This document shows positions 24,700 through 36,163 of a stretch of 36,486 nt of DNA, piece by piece. How positions within the stretch are numbered: the stretch's first letter is position 1; every line of letters begins with the position of its first letter. A model generated the notes under the pieces. That model did not search any database. It was not told the DNA's origin and saw only the letters and a list, made by a program, of their open reading frames with translations. The stretch is from Paramacrobiotus metropolitanus. Lineage: Eukaryota; Tardigrada; Eutardigrada; Parachela; Macrobiotidae. A program made the position numbers and the translations under genes. The DNA lies in assembly GCF_019649055.1 (NCBI RefSeq), contig NW_026570586.1:1-36486 (forward strand), given 5' to 3'.

Positions 24700-25229
24700 A
24701 TGCGCTCAAACAATGTACTTCTCGTTTTCGTTGGGGTTACGCTCCTGGTCACTGCGTGCATGGCTTCCGGTAAGAACTGATTCCTCAATGCAAAAGCCAT
24801 CTTACGTTATGTACTGCAACCAGTATAAGTTTTGTTCTACTTCAAAAGCAAGTGTATGGAAAATACACACTCGTGTTTGTACAGCTTATATGGCCGATCT
24901 CGATATTTTAGGCATTACTGTTAAGGTCAGAATTAGTCAGTTTACTGTAGTTCTCTTTCATGAGAGCGGTAATACTCGCCTAGTATCCTTATCTTCCTGT
25001 AGTACCTGTTAATTTTATGCATACAGACGTTGAAGTGTTGGACGACAACGAAGTTGCCGCTGCGGAAGGAGAGGCACGTGGGTCGTGCGGATGTCCGCTG
25101 GGATTTCTCTGCCGACGCAGCTGTCGCCGTCGAGGCTACAGCAGCGGAAAATGCTCATGGTCCCTGAACTTCACCTGCGGATGCAACAACGGCCAAGGAC
25201 CACTGATTTCCATTGCAAATATGTGTTAG
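24700..25229 (+). CDS. CS-alpha-beta defensin-like secreted peptide, two exons
   Basis: Exons 24700-24769 and 25027-25229. The 257-bp intron has GTAAGA and CATACAG borders and phase 1, giving 90 residues. Residues 1-23 form a signal peptide (basic start, Leu/Val core, AC-MAS end). An acidic stretch with several Glu and Asp follows, like a propeptide. The mature part has eight Cys; the middle ones, C-x3-C-x9-C-x7-C-x-C with GYSSGKC, match the CS-alpha-beta signature and gamma-core of arthropod-type defensins. Known members disrupt bacterial membranes. The mature region is strongly basic (RRSCRRR). AATAAA lies eight bases after the stop. Precise subfamily is uncertain because of the extra N- and C-terminal Cys. 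Confidence 0.85.
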
Positions 25230-25236
25230 ACTGATA

Positions 25237-25242
25237 AATAAA
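25237..25242 (+). terminator. Polyadenylation signal of the defensin-like gene
   Basis: AATAAA just downstream of the TAG stop, in the usual position for 3'-end cleavage of a very short 3'UTR. Confidence 0.6.
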
Positions 25243-25857
25243 TCGCAGTTTAACTGTTAAACAAAGTATTCGGAAATTAGAAGGGAAAGATAAATGATTT
25301 CTGAGTTTAAAAGTGCCCTGGTGCGAATTCGGTGATACCCGCGTCCGACCTGTTCGCCGCAGTCGCAGTTACGTACTATTAATTTTGCACAATCGTAATC
25401 AGTAGTGTCACTACTTGAAGTATTAATACTATGATGCAATTTGTTTGACGTTAGATCTTTCATCGTAAATTCGTAATCAGTGCCACTAGCGCTACTACTC
25501 ATTGCATTGCAGCTTTTTTAGAATTTCTGAACTTTTTTATCACAGTTTCGTCTTTCTAAGCGACTTTGCGACCCGGAGCTGTAACCGGAATCTTCGGACG
25601 TTTCCATTCAGATTCAGAGCAATTTCGCTTGAGTCTAGTTTGATGCAAATGCAAAAGAGTGTTCTGGTTATCAAGAAGAGTGGCTATCCTGAGTTTAACT
25701 TCAGTTTAGGTATGCTGTATGCTTTACTTTTGCAAATCAACAACGGTGTATTTTTTAGAAGCACTGCATTGTACGGATATATTTTTCAACCACAGTGCAT
25801 TTTATCTTTGGGCTATATATCCTCATAAAATTGTATATGCTGATCAAGCGACGCTGT
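25243..25857. other. Intergenic; no supported gene
   Basis: Short open frames exist on both strands (a minus frame at 25502-25257 with CDCGEQVGRGYHR is the most protein-like), but none has a start context, splice structure or family match that I can support. Confidence 0.4.
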
Positions 25858-27675
25858 AGAATGTATCGTCGGGTGGTGGAAGCAGCGTGGTCGGAAGACT
25901 CCGCCCAAATACTATCGGCTCTCAAGGACCTCGACACGACTGCTTGCTCGAAAGCGAACTGGAGAAGTTGGCCTCAGTTTGTTTGGCCGCAGCGGACCAG
26001 GAGCATGCCGTATACAAAATTCTAACAGCCACGGCAACCTACATTACAATATCTCCCCAGACACTTGACGTTCATTAACCAGTCGCGTGATAAAGTGAAA
26101 GAACGGTGCTTCGAACTCCGCCAACGTATTTCGGTGAGAGACCAGCTGTAATGGGTCGACCATTGCCGATTTTTACTCGGTCACTCAGTTTTTGACGTAA
26201 ATTAAGTTTTTGTGAACGTCTAAGTAAGTACTTTATTTCCATGGCAATTTCTCTGCTCTAGGATATTTTCGGCGAGCAGGTGGTTGAAACAGGATTAGGA
26301 CCTGAGAAAATGAATGTATTTTGTTTGATGGAGAAGCTAGAGTCGGAACTGAGTGGCATGGAAGCTGGAAAGCTAGGTAACGGAGCAGAGCATATTGTAG
26401 AAGAAATTTAATATACGGTATGCATCAGCCTTGGCGTCTAATGGGGCTGGGGCAGGGTGGGGCAGGGCATCTGATTTTTAACGTCGCACTGAAACAACAC
26501 CTTTCACTTTCGGATATACTTGATAACGACATTTTTCGCGCAAAGCGCGAGGCTAGCGAATTATTTTGTCTTCTAGCGTTCGAGACATCTTAATTTTGCA
26601 AGGTCCTTTGTGGTACTCGTTCGGCGTCCGTTAGATTTGAAGGATTTTTTAGCGGGAACCGCAACAAGTTACTGAAACCTAATTACATTTCCCGTGACTA
26701 AGTCTTTTTGCCGCTGTAAAGTTTTGTGGTGTAAAGTTATATTGTAACCACATATAATATTATGTGGTGTAATATTTCTTATGTTGCAGAAGCCTCCGTT
26801 CCCAATGCGTCTCCCCATCTGCTCAAAGACTTAGAAGCGGCTGCTAAAGTGATCGATCTGAAGTTGGTGCCCTGGAGTCTGCCCGTCATACTGGGCAAGG
26901 TCGAAAACTACCATCCGAAAGAGTTCGACGAGGTCGTCGATGAAAGTCAGGGCCAATCTAGACGAATCTTCGTCCATTACGGAATGGTGTTCGCTCGTCG
27001 TCTCGGCACTGATGTTGATAGCTGCACCATCGGAAGTCTTGTGCATGACGTTATGGACGGTATGAACAACAACGGGAAGGAATGTGGCCTCACGTTTGCC
27101 GTGTCGTACACGTACCCGAACCGCCTGGGCGGCGGCGCTCTCATCCACGTCGTATCCAGCGGTGGAGTGTACAGTATCCGTGAGCGGCTGCCTGATAAGA
27201 GTGGCCGGTTAGCAAACGTTGTAATATTCGGGATGTCCTATGACAACGAGAGTTTGCTGCTGTTTCTGGCGGAAGCTGCGGTATTTCTCAGGCGGATACG
27301 GGCCATCAGTATTTTATTGGCATCCGCATTATGGGTCAGCACCGGTTTCACATGAAAATTTTCGTTTTGGGAAAAACCGCCGCCCCGAAATCTGCGGAAG
27401 ATTTCGCTCTGACTGCGCCCGTGGATCCCCATATGGCCAGCTCGATGGTGGCTGGGAAACTGGTTAATCAGCAAGCTCTGGAAAACTACAGCGACGCAGA
27501 GTTGGGCGAGCTGTTTGACGTTGTCGTTGTGCGTACTATGGAAGCTGCTGAGACGAATTACAAAGAAAGCGATCGATTTGTAATGGATTTGTCGTTGAAA
27601 TTGTCGGCAACGGTTACGAAGATGTGTAAGCTTGAGCGACACGGTGGAATGCGCTTATCATGTTTGGTTGCATGA
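25858..27675 (+). CDS. Unrecognised spliced gene, at least five exons
   Basis: Well-supported exons: 26262-26376 (acceptor GCTCTAG, donor GTAACG), 26790-27220 (acceptor ATGTTGCAG, donor GTAATA) and 27292-27675 (acceptor TTTCTCAG, stop TGA). Phases join without a break (phase 1, then 0). An exon 26061-26133 ending TTTCG|GTGAGA joins in phase 0. The first part, from about 25858, is less certain: one frame reaches a GTATAC donor at 26010 and rejoins at 26061 in phase, but the neighbouring frame looks more protein-like. The protein has helical N-terminal segments, a central alpha/beta domain (VHYGMVFARRLG, CGLTFAVSYTYPNRLGGG) and a helical C-terminus. No signal peptide or membrane segment is seen, and I know no family for it. 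Confidence 0.6.
26536..26550. repeat. Palindromic mini-hairpin TCGCGC-AAA-GCGCGA
   Basis: A perfect short stem with AAA loop inside an intron of the unrecognised gene. A near copy lies at 32654-32670 with shared flanking ATTT and AGC bases. Confidence 0.5.
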
Positions 27676-29419
27676 TCGCAATCAGTCGCAAAACAATCAA
27701 TCGAATCGCAAGGGCGGAGATGTAGAGGATGAGAGCCATGAAGAGGAAGAATGAAGAGTGGATTGCTTTGATGCTTGTCGTTTTACAATTACCCACATGA
27801 ACAGCTCCGTTTTGTAAATACATACCAGGCCTGCATGTCACCAAAAAAACAGTAGAATGCGCTCTCACGCGTCAATATACCATCAAACGCCAAGAAGTGT
27901 GATTATTTTAACTAAAATAATTAAACGGCATTAGTACGTAATTAAATTGTGCGAAAAGAGTATTAGTTAATTTATTTACTTAATTACACTAATTTAACTC
28001 GTAGATGCCATGGCAGCTAACAACGACAAACGTCAAAATGAACTGACACCTAGGGTAGAAATTTACCTGCGTAATTAATAAAGATGGCGCATTTAAGTAT
28101 ACTTCGTACTCTTAAAAAAAATTCGGCTCTAACTCCTCTAAGAAAAGTTAAATGAGATAGTACGATCAAGAAAGTTAATTAAGATCACACTTCTACTGCG
28201 ACAGATACTTGACGGTTCAAATTCGCATTATCCAGTTTCCATACAAGAACAATAATAGCGGAAGCACAAAGACAACTCGAACGGAATTATCAATAAAATT
28301 GTCGATGACAAAGGCGAAAAACTTCTGCTGAAAGAGATTTCAGCACATTATAGAAAGCAATACAACGCAATGTTTTGATCTCCGCGCTAACTGCTTTCTT
28401 CTTCTTATACGTGCATGTTAGCAACTATTGCGCAGGAAAAATATCAGATTTGTGTGTACAGCTGAATTTTGAAATACCAGTTATTGCTGCTATTTCTTTT
28501 CTTTCTTCCCTTCGCTGCTTTCCGGTGCCGCTCATGCAAATCGTCTCGCCATCTCGGTAAATGTACGAGTGTTGTACCGGCGATACGTGACTAGTACGTA
28601 AGTGTAGCATTAAAACATCGCATGCATATTTCTATCTGTACTTCTATGTGTTGTTATTGGTTATTGCTTATCTCTTTGGAATTCGAACCAAAAAATTGTT
28701 AAAGCAGTACCAGGCTGGGAACGATAAAGCTGGACATGCTTGAGGTCTGCTATTGTTGGGTAATACTGACTTTTCTCCTTTCAGGGATTCATCATCCTAC
28801 GCGAGTGATTTGTCCGTAACTGTTAAACGAGCCCTTGTTTTCATGTTGCATTACTTCTGTCCTCCAAGCAGAAACAAATGTTGTGTACAGATATGAAGTG
28901 TCTCAGCCTTTATTGTCCTGTGGTTGGTACAATTTCAGATCGTCAGTACATGTAGTTGACAATTTCACGAAAACAATCAAACAAAGTGCTACGTAACTGA
29001 CAACAAGGCAACATTTTGGCGCCGCAAAAGGCAAGCCGACCTGCACATCACAAAGGGGCCTAAAAGAATGAAGTAGCAAAAGCTGACTGGACAACTGCGC
29101 CCACTCCAAATGCCGATGGCGAATGGCAATTGCACAGTCTTTGATGGAATATTTTGTTGTTCATCAAGGACAGGCAATTCTATGCGATTACGACCATCGA
29201 TAAAATATGCAGAAATCCCATAAAACGTCTGTATAAGTAGTAAATTCATATAAATACTGCGGGGATCTATGTACACATAACTGGATTGGACATAAAAGTG
29301 AAGCATACTGTACTTACTGTTATGACATCGATTAGCATTAAATCGTCTGCGATATAGCGAATCTCTTTCAAATTTGCCGGGAAGCTCAATAAGTCACCAA
29401 CTTGCAGAAAATCATGTGA
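27676..29419. other. Intergenic; no supported gene
   Basis: AT-rich. A minus-strand AATAAA near 28910 and short hydrophobic frames at 28903-29306 hint at the 3' end of a decayed gene, but I cannot build one. No tRNA or other RNA gene recognised. Confidence 0.4.
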
Positions 29420-29650
29420 TCTGACATTGACAGTGGACTGACATTGATTTCGCTGAGGAAGAGATTCTTTACACAGTCAATATGGAAAAAAGGCTGGACA
29501 TAACATCATTCGCTTTAATAATTATTATCATCTGAAATCTAGTTTCCGATTACGAATATCTCTCACTCTACGCTGTGCTGGAAATCGAATACGGATACCC
29601 TTGAAGAAAATTTCGAAGCCAGGCAGATGAGCAGTCATTACAAAAACGTC
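29420..29650 (-). pseudogene. LRR C-terminal cap fragment, degenerate paralogue of 32028-32531
   Basis: The minus strand encodes NDCSSAWLRNFL followed soon by a stop, matching the CDCSFAWLRNFL of the copy near 32139. Nucleotide similarity continues for about 200 bp through a segment reading FHIDCVKNL in another frame. Leucine-rich repeats upstream are missing, so this is a remnant. Confidence 0.6.
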
Positions 29651-29849
29651 AAGGTGTGAAATACTCATATTCACGATAAAGGTGCGCAGTAGCAGAAGTT
29701 TTCCATTTGCAGATTCTGCGCAGGTTTTGCAGTTTGCAGATTCTGCGGGGTTCTGTTATGCTTTTTATTTAAAAAAATGGATAGCTAAGTGCATAATTGA
29801 ACTATATCCTATGCACGGTTTAATTTTACACAAAACTGCCAATGCGTTG

Positions 29850-30168
29850 TTAACTGCAAGTGCAAGTTTGTCCACGAGGGCACCATGTGCTCTGGTCGTA
29901 GTTCGGCTGGTTGAGGCACCGTCCACCGCGTGGTCTGTTCAGCGAGCGGATGCAGTAGGAGTTGCAGTCGGTGGCACCGTAACGAAGACGATGATAAGTC
30001 TGCCAAATCCAGCGTTCCCCCCTGCCCGTCGCAGCCGTAACCAAGGTTCTCCTTTAGCCATCTACAAGCCGCCGCAACGCTTCCGTAAAAAGTGTCGGCT
30101 TTGGAATCTTGGATGCGAGTAACCAGTACCAACGCCAGGAGCATACAGACCACTATCATCTTTGCCAT
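29850..30168 (-). pseudogene. Macin-like peptide gene copy with one-base frameshift
   Basis: Paralogue of the intact gene at 35541-35858. It has the same ATG, signal peptide and first two Cys. At about 30008-30013 it carries C6 where the paralogue has CCGCC, adding one base and shifting the frame. Beyond the shift the remaining six Cys and the stop are all preserved in the next frame (30044-29850). The 5'UTR intron (30349-30171, GTAAGA...TTTTTTAG), TATA box and upstream elements are intact. Either a fresh pseudogene or a homopolymer error in the assembly; the clean downstream frame favours a very recent or artefactual event. Confidence 0.8.
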
Positions 30169-30479
30169 TTCTAAAAAAGACAGAAGTATGTCGATAAGCT
30201 GGGAAATTTTGCGATAATCAGTAAATTCGTAAACACCGGGCCCGTTTTAGCAAAACGGAGACTACGCACAGGCTATTGTTCTTGAAACAAAATTTAAAGT
30301 TTTCGTACCGGATGGGTAGAGTAGGGAATGCTAGCGATTACAGTCTTACCTTCATCCGGAAAGTTTCGTCCACACTTGTACCGTTGTACCTTGTACCGTT
30401 CGGATCAGGAACAATTTCGAGTTAAATAAAAAAATTTAATATTGGATTGCAACGCTGCAAGAACATCAACAGTATCTGC

Positions 30480-30487
30480 TTTATATA
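30480..30487 (-). promoter_or_regulatory. TATA box of the macin-like copy 1
   Basis: TATATAAA on the minus strand, 130 bp before the 5'UTR splice donor, matching the position in copy 2. A TACGTCAT (ATF/CREB-like) lies at 30618-30625. Confidence 0.65.
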
Positions 30488-31805
30488 GTACGAGTATAAA
30501 GGCAAAATCAGACAGTTTGTTTACCGGAAGTTTGATAATTGTCGTTCTTAAACAGTGCTGAGCAAAACCCGGATATCAAACATGGAAAATGGCAATTCCC
30601 CATTCGGAAAGATAAAATACGTCATATGCCACCATAAGCTATAATTTATTCGTTTAATTCTCCACTTCACAATGGTCGTTGTTTATTTGAACAGATGACG
30701 CTGTCGGAGTGATAGCGGTTGCATTTGATAGACAGGAAACGATAACGACGATTACTTGTAAGTAAATACTTTCTGCTTCCAACATTCCGCCTCCTTAAAG
30801 AAATCACAGTTGTTGTCACCATGCATACATTCGATTCATTCAAACTGAATTCGTGAGCGCATGGGGCAGGCAGGGAGTAAAAAACAGAGCACAAGTAATT
30901 TATTTTTGTTTGTTTGAATAACAGAAAGAAATTGCCCTGTTGCATCCTGTTTATAATAATAAACACGATGCAACAGTAGTTTATCGAATTTGCTTATTTT
31001 GTCGTTAACTACGTTTTATTGCAGTTAAACACGACAGTCTCGGGACCAACTCGCCCGCGTCAATCCAACAGCCATCCATAGTTCGTTCGAGCAGGGTATG
31101 GCACTACATACTACAGTCTGTACGGTCGAGATTTGTGCAGATTGTCTATTAATTTTTATAGCTACTACTTGCTATCAGTATCATCATAAAAAGCAAAAGC
31201 CATGTATAAATATTGCGATCAATAACCAGGCCTTAAAAAACTGCAATAATGGCGCAAGGGAAGGCAAAGGGCTGGTAACGTGGACTCCAGTGAGAATGCT
31301 TCCTTCCTAACATACACTTTAGCTAAAACAAAGTACTACTCGTACCAATGGGTGCCATCTTGCCGTTTTGCGCTGATTTGCGTCAAAACTTTCAATAGCA
31401 TCTCCAAGTTTACAGCATAGGGCAAAACAGAGAAAACCGAAGTGCGTTACAGGCTCTAGTCACGCTCTAAGACAAATACAGGACAATTGTTTGCATGACA
31501 CTTCCAGCTCACACTGCAGAAAGTAACGGAGCAGCTCAATCGCAAAATCTTGATCAGACTGGCATAAGAGTGATTTTTTGACATCATTATAAATGTGCGT
31601 CAAAAAGCACATCCAAGAAAAATGTCCTCCAGGAGCAGATTCAAGAGATATCAAGAATTATTCCGAAGGGTAAAAGGTCTTCCGATGGAACATGTACTGT
31701 GATAGTTGATACTGCATACTGTTATATCAATTTTTATAAAGGATGCTTATAGGTTTGACGGCATATTATTTTGCATCTGCATGTGCTAATACATAGATCC
31801 AGCAA
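30488..31805. other. Duplicated upstream region, then intergenic
   Basis: Up to about 30790 this aligns with 36172-36475, the upstream region of the other macin-like gene. The rest holds no gene that I can support. Confidence 0.5.
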
Positions 31806-32027
31806 TCAGAGATAGTTTTCTACAACTAATTGTAAGTATTGAACAGGCATGTTTGTCTTCAGCTCAGTATTAAACAGACCTCCACGTGTTTCGTGATCTG
31901 TATTGGTAAACAAAAGCCTAGCACTTGTTCTGGAAACACTGTGTGTTATACGCGAACAGTGGACCGACATTGATATTGCTGGTGTACAGATTCTTTGCAC
32001 AGTCAACATGGAACATAGGCTGGACAT

Positions 32028-32531
32028 TTACATTATCGGACCTAACACTAGGCGAAATGTAATTTCCGATGACAAACATCTCACTGTACGTTCCGTTGGC
32101 AATAGGAAATTTCGAAGCCAAGCGAACGAACAGTCGCAATGCAGTCGTCCAATACTTTGATTTTCTTTATCGGTCATGCGGACTAATTCAGAACCTTCCA
32201 TTTTATCTCTGGATTCTGTTCGCGAGTACTAGTACCAGTCGCCTTCTAATCCAAGATTTTGTAGGTGTACAAGATCGGTGATTGTGTACGGCTCCATGGT
32301 GCCGATTGTCGTTTTGTATATATCAATCATCCGTAACTGCGGGAGATTCTGGAAATCGTTCTTCTTGACGATCAACATTGTGCCGAATCTTATAGTGAGT
32401 CGGACGACGTAGGGCAGAGGCCCCACTGCACAGATCTTGGACGCTATGTTGTTGGTGAGTGCACAGTCAATTGTCAATGCAATGAGTTGCTGACGAAGTG
32501 GTTCAAGTTGACCAGAGCCTAAAATCTTCAA
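32028..32531 (-). pseudogene. Leucine-rich-repeat protein exon with C-terminal cap, in-frame TAG
   Basis: The minus frame 32531-32229 has LRR spacing (NLPQLRMIDI, then LVHLQNLGLE). After a TAG at 32231-32229 the same frame continues into HCDCSFAWLRNFL, the start of an LRR C-terminal cap, with a further Cys (TVRCLSS), and stops at 32028. A likely splice acceptor (GATTTTAG) sits at the left edge of the LRR part, so upstream exons may exist. LRR ectodomains of this kind are extracellular binding modules, often in immune receptors. The internal stop means pseudogene, a small intron or an assembly error. Confidence 0.6.
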
Positions 32532-34336
32532 AATTTACGTGATCACATTTAATTTTTCTAAGGGGAGGGTATTGACTATCTTTTATCTTTGCACCATGTA
32601 AGTGAACTGAAGCGTTCAGAGAACTTGTAACAAAATGCAGCGCAAGTACATTTCTCGCGCGAAGCGCGAGCCGAAGGACAATATTTCCTAAAGAAGGGCC
32701 AAACGAAATAAACATTTAGGATCCAACTAGGTGGGGGGGACTTCACGCGAAGCTCGAAGCTAACGTACTGTATCCTGCAAGAACTGCAAGAAACTCGTAG
32801 AAAAATAGCCAATTTAAATTTAAATTTTCTTTGTGGCTGTTTTTTAAGCTTTGTTTGGCGTTCAAGTATTGTGATTTCTCCGTACCATGTCTGTTTTACC
32901 TTGCTCTCTAACTGCCGTCAGCATATTTTTCGAAATTTAGGAAACCGGTTGGTTTTCTATAATATGGTTTTCAATAAATGGTTGTGTTAACTGTCAACTC
33001 GGTAATTAAGTAGGAAGTTGGAACACTGTTACCGCAAATGAAAAAAATAAACACAACCTAACATGTCCGAGTTACCAGCAGGAAATGCAATGGCATATCA
33101 GAATGCTAGGTTGTATATTTTTGCTTAGATCTTCTTTGCATTTTTTGGCTGCCTGCTTTTGTTTTGGTACCCGTTCACGACCTTTTAAAACCCCTCATTT
33201 CACAACTTTTTGCTCAACCATTCACTCCGTCCATTACTTTTTGGCACTACCTTGTTCACTTCGCAACCTCTTCCGGCGGTGCGCTTAAATCATTTAAGTG
33301 ATTTAAGTGATTTAACCGTCTGTACGACAACGGCGAATCAGACTGATATCCACCGATTATTTCACTCAACCCAGCTGTTCATAACTACTTCAATTCAAAT
33401 TGCACTGATACCTCGTTAATGCTGTACGTCTCCTGTTTGAAACGTATCAGTGCGTGGGGAGGGTGGGGATAATGGAAAGCTGCTGACCGGAAGCGCAAGG
33501 AAGGTGTGAACGCGAATGAGTTGGCCACCTCCGATCGTTCAAGCCGCATGTGCAACCCCTTTGTTTTGGTTGTACAAGCAAAATATTCCTTTACACTTTC
33601 CAAAATTGTGGTGTAAGAAATCAAATATTGCAAAATTCTCGTTAGTTTTTTCTAATGGGAGAACGTGAAACGCGAAAGGGAAAGAAAGGCAGTGAGCAGA
33701 ATAAAAGGTGGTGTCGAAGGTTGTGAACCGAGTAAGAGGTTGTGTACGGAGTTGTCACCTTTTGTTTTTCTTGGGTTAATTATTTCCCATGGTTCAAAAC
33801 GATGCTTTCTTCCGGCCTGCTACCATTTTGAACTCAGCCAGCTGCAGCTTTAAGGCCTCCGCTTCGATATAATCCGCAGGTTTGCTTCGCAGCTGGACAA
33901 TTATTGCAAGTCAAATCAACTTGGCGATAGAAATTAGATTTTACCGTCTGTGAGCATGGTAATTTGTGAAGCGTTAGTCAGCATGAGGTCAGCATCGCTG
34001 CCGGTCCATTGTGTCAAACTTTCAAACTCTGAAAGCCGACAGATCGTGAAACGGATTTGCCAACCCATTAAACAATAGCTAACTGGCCACGACTACAGTA
34101 GTTTACATGCTGATCTGAGCTATGTTAAAATATTCGCTTTTTGCCAAGTTATGTTGCTTTGCAGTTGGTCAGAGATGGGGGAGCACTACGTTTCTCTGAT
34201 AAAATAAAATAACATCTAAAAGTTGGAAAATCACAACAAAGAGGGGAGTATTGGCAGTTTTTAAGCACACGTCCTCATCTAGGTGAGCACATACACCTTT
34301 ACGTCAGCACACTTTGTGCTACGTGGGCACAAGTTT
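32532..34336. other. Intergenic with a hairpin and a small tandem repeat
   Basis: CTCGCGC-GAA-GCGCGAG hairpin at 32654-32670. Three copies of a 9-bp unit (GATTTAAGT) at 33286-33315. No supported gene. Confidence 0.5.
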
Positions 34337-34780
34337 TTAGGCCCTGGGTTCATCTACGTCAGCATGAACGGGATCTTCGGAGGGGGAGGTGAGGTCCTTC
34401 AGTGTGATGGTCATAGCGCGTTTAGGTTTGATAGTGCCCACTAGCTTTGTTACACTGGTCAACAGGTCCCGCCGAACCCACGGGCAGTCCACCTCAAGGA
34501 AAGTGCGTGAAATGGGGACAATTAAAAATTCATCGTTTTGCATTCTGTCGCAGTCTTGCCGAGAACGAACCGGGCTACAACTAGAATGGGTTGCTGCTGG
34601 AACTGCAGATAACTGTATGCACTCGACGCTCGTTAGCTTATCAGAGCGGAAGGAAAACGTTGGTTCGGGAGAAACTGCAGCTTTGGTTGAGCTTTCTGGC
34701 CGTTTATTGTAATCAGTCTCCATTTGGCCGCTTACTATAAATCGCGAAAGCAAATCTCGGAATGCGTCTTGACGAAACAA
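34337..34780 (-). CDS. Hypothetical protein, 147 residues
   Basis: An ATG-started frame, hydrophilic with Ser/Thr/Pro, two Cys pairs and no signal peptide. The composition looks plausibly coding and its C-terminal half alternates strands and charged turns, but I recognise no family, see no splice sites that fix its limits, and no poly(A) signal. It could be an exon of a larger gene or a chance frame. Confidence 0.3.
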   Translation of the reverse strand: MFRQDAFRDLLSRFIVSGQMETDYNKRPESSTKAAVSPEPTFSFRSDKLTSVECIQLSAVPAATHSSCSPVRSRQDCDRMQNDEFLIVPISRTFLEVDCPWVRRDLLTSVTKLVGTIKPKRAMTITLKDLTSPSEDPVHADVDEPRA

Positions 34781-35400
34781 AGTACAAGTTTATTAAGGTC
34801 CCAACGCAACTTACCCGATATTAACTAGCGCAATGTGGCGACCATCACATACAACAAAAAAAAGGGCTTTCCCAAATTCGCGCTGGATTTTATTGCAGCT
34901 GATTCAGTGATGTAATTGGATCTGTGTGTGGCCGGTTCGACGATGGCCGGAACGTTATCTGAACTGCGGCTACAGCAAATTCGGATTTGGCGAACTGTTG
35001 GACATTGCGTCTGTGCGGATCAGGCAGCATATGGGGAAAACAGCAAAAAACGTTTTGTGGTGGATTTGCGGGTAACTGGATATGGTGTATGCGATTGACT
35101 TGGGCTGCACGGTAACAGGCGTTCATTATTATTTTGTGCCTAGTTAAACGATCGCAGTAGCGTCCAAAGAAGTGGTTCAATACGAGTACAGCTACTAGTA
35201 TTACTAGTACGAGTACATTCTTACTTTTATTCGGCAACAGTCGAACAGTGCACAGAGCGATACGCCTGCACAAGCTTACATTGATTAAAACTAAATTCTA
35301 ATATTCAAAAAACATGAAAAGAGAACATAATTAATAAATAACAACATAATCAACAAATAATAATTAATAACGAATCATAATAAATGATCACAATAAAGTG
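34781..35400. other. Intergenic; no supported gene
   Basis: Open frames on both strands overlap at 34890-35273 without family match. AT-rich tandem TAATAA-type sequence near 35325-35390. Confidence 0.4.
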
Positions 35401-35540
35401 GTACAGCAGTAAAAGCTATTATACTCGTATTTTGGGTTTTGCGCAGTTTCGTTTTTATGCAGTTTTTATTTATCATAGTTTTAAGGAATATGTACTGTAC
35501 ACGCCCACCATACAACTTCCCACGAACTCCTATTTCTGTA

Positions 35541-35858
35541 TCAACTGCAAGTGCATGTTTGTCCAGGAGGGCACCACGTGCTCTGGTCGTAATTCGGCTG
35601 TCGGAGGCACCGTCCACCGCGTGGTCTGTTCAGCGAGCGGATGCAATAGGAGTTGCAGTCGGTGGCACCATAACGAAGACGATGATAAGTCTGCCAAATC
35701 CAGCGTTCCGCCTGCCCGTCGCAGCCGTAGCCAAAGTTATCCTTCAGCCATCTACACGCCGCCGCAACGCTTCCGTAGAAAGTGTCCGCTTTGGTATCCT
35801 GAATGCGAGCAACCAGCACCAACGCCAGGAGCAGACAGGCCATTATCATCTTTGCCAT
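35541..35858 (-). CDS. Macin-like antimicrobial peptide, intact copy
   Basis: A 105-residue secreted peptide. Residues 1-24 are a signal peptide (MAKMIM start, LLLALVLV core, cleavage after TKA). The mature chain has eight Cys at 35, 46, 68, 72, 84, 96, 102 and 104. The order CRW, GC, DCNSYC, RGGRC, WCPPGQ, CTC follows the eight-Cys macin pattern known from Hydra (hydramacin) and leech (neuromacin): an aromatic residue after the first Cys, a CxxxC pair, a Gly-x-Cys gamma-core and a final CxC. Known macins kill bacteria and some aid nerve repair. A 5'UTR intron (36045-35861, GTAGG...TTTTTGTAG) ends two bases before the ATG. Nearly identical in structure to the copy at 29850-30168. Confidence 0.85.
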   Translation of the reverse strand: MAKMIMACLLLALVLVARIQDTKADTFYGSVAAACRWLKDNFGYGCDGQAERWIWQTYHRLRYGATDCNSYCIRSLNRPRGGRCLRQPNYDQSTWCPPGQTCTCS

Positions 35859-36163
35859 TCCTACAAAAAACAGACGTATATCTACAAACTAGGAATCTGC
35901 GATAATGCTGTCTTACATAATTCGAAGATTAATAGATATCTGGCCACCTTCTACAGACTACAAGTACAGCGGCGACTGTGTATAACTTCAGACTATTGTT
36001 CTGGAAGCGAAATTTACTAAGGTACCGGAGTAATTTAGATCCTACCTTCGTCTGGAAAATGCCGTCCCCACTTGAATTCTTTAACCGTCAGGAAACAGCA
36101 ACAGTGTTTGAGCCAAATAAAACTGAAAAATGGGATTGCGATGGTACAATAGCATTTATCTGC

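Noticed and set aside
25257-25502. Minus-strand 81-residue open frame with CDCGEQVGRGYHR
   Set aside because: No family match, no splice or poly(A) context, and only a plain ATG start; could be chance.
28903-29306. Hydrophobic minus-strand frames near an AATAAA
   Set aside because: Possible 3' end of a decayed receptor gene, but no domain or exon borders could be fixed.
33286-33315. Three-copy GATTTAAGT tandem repeat as a regulatory site
   Set aside because: Too short and AT-rich to distinguish from a chance minisatellite.
34890-35273. Open frames on both strands, one hydrophobic and Leu/Val-rich at its start
   Set aside because: They overlap each other, and neither has convincing gene structure.
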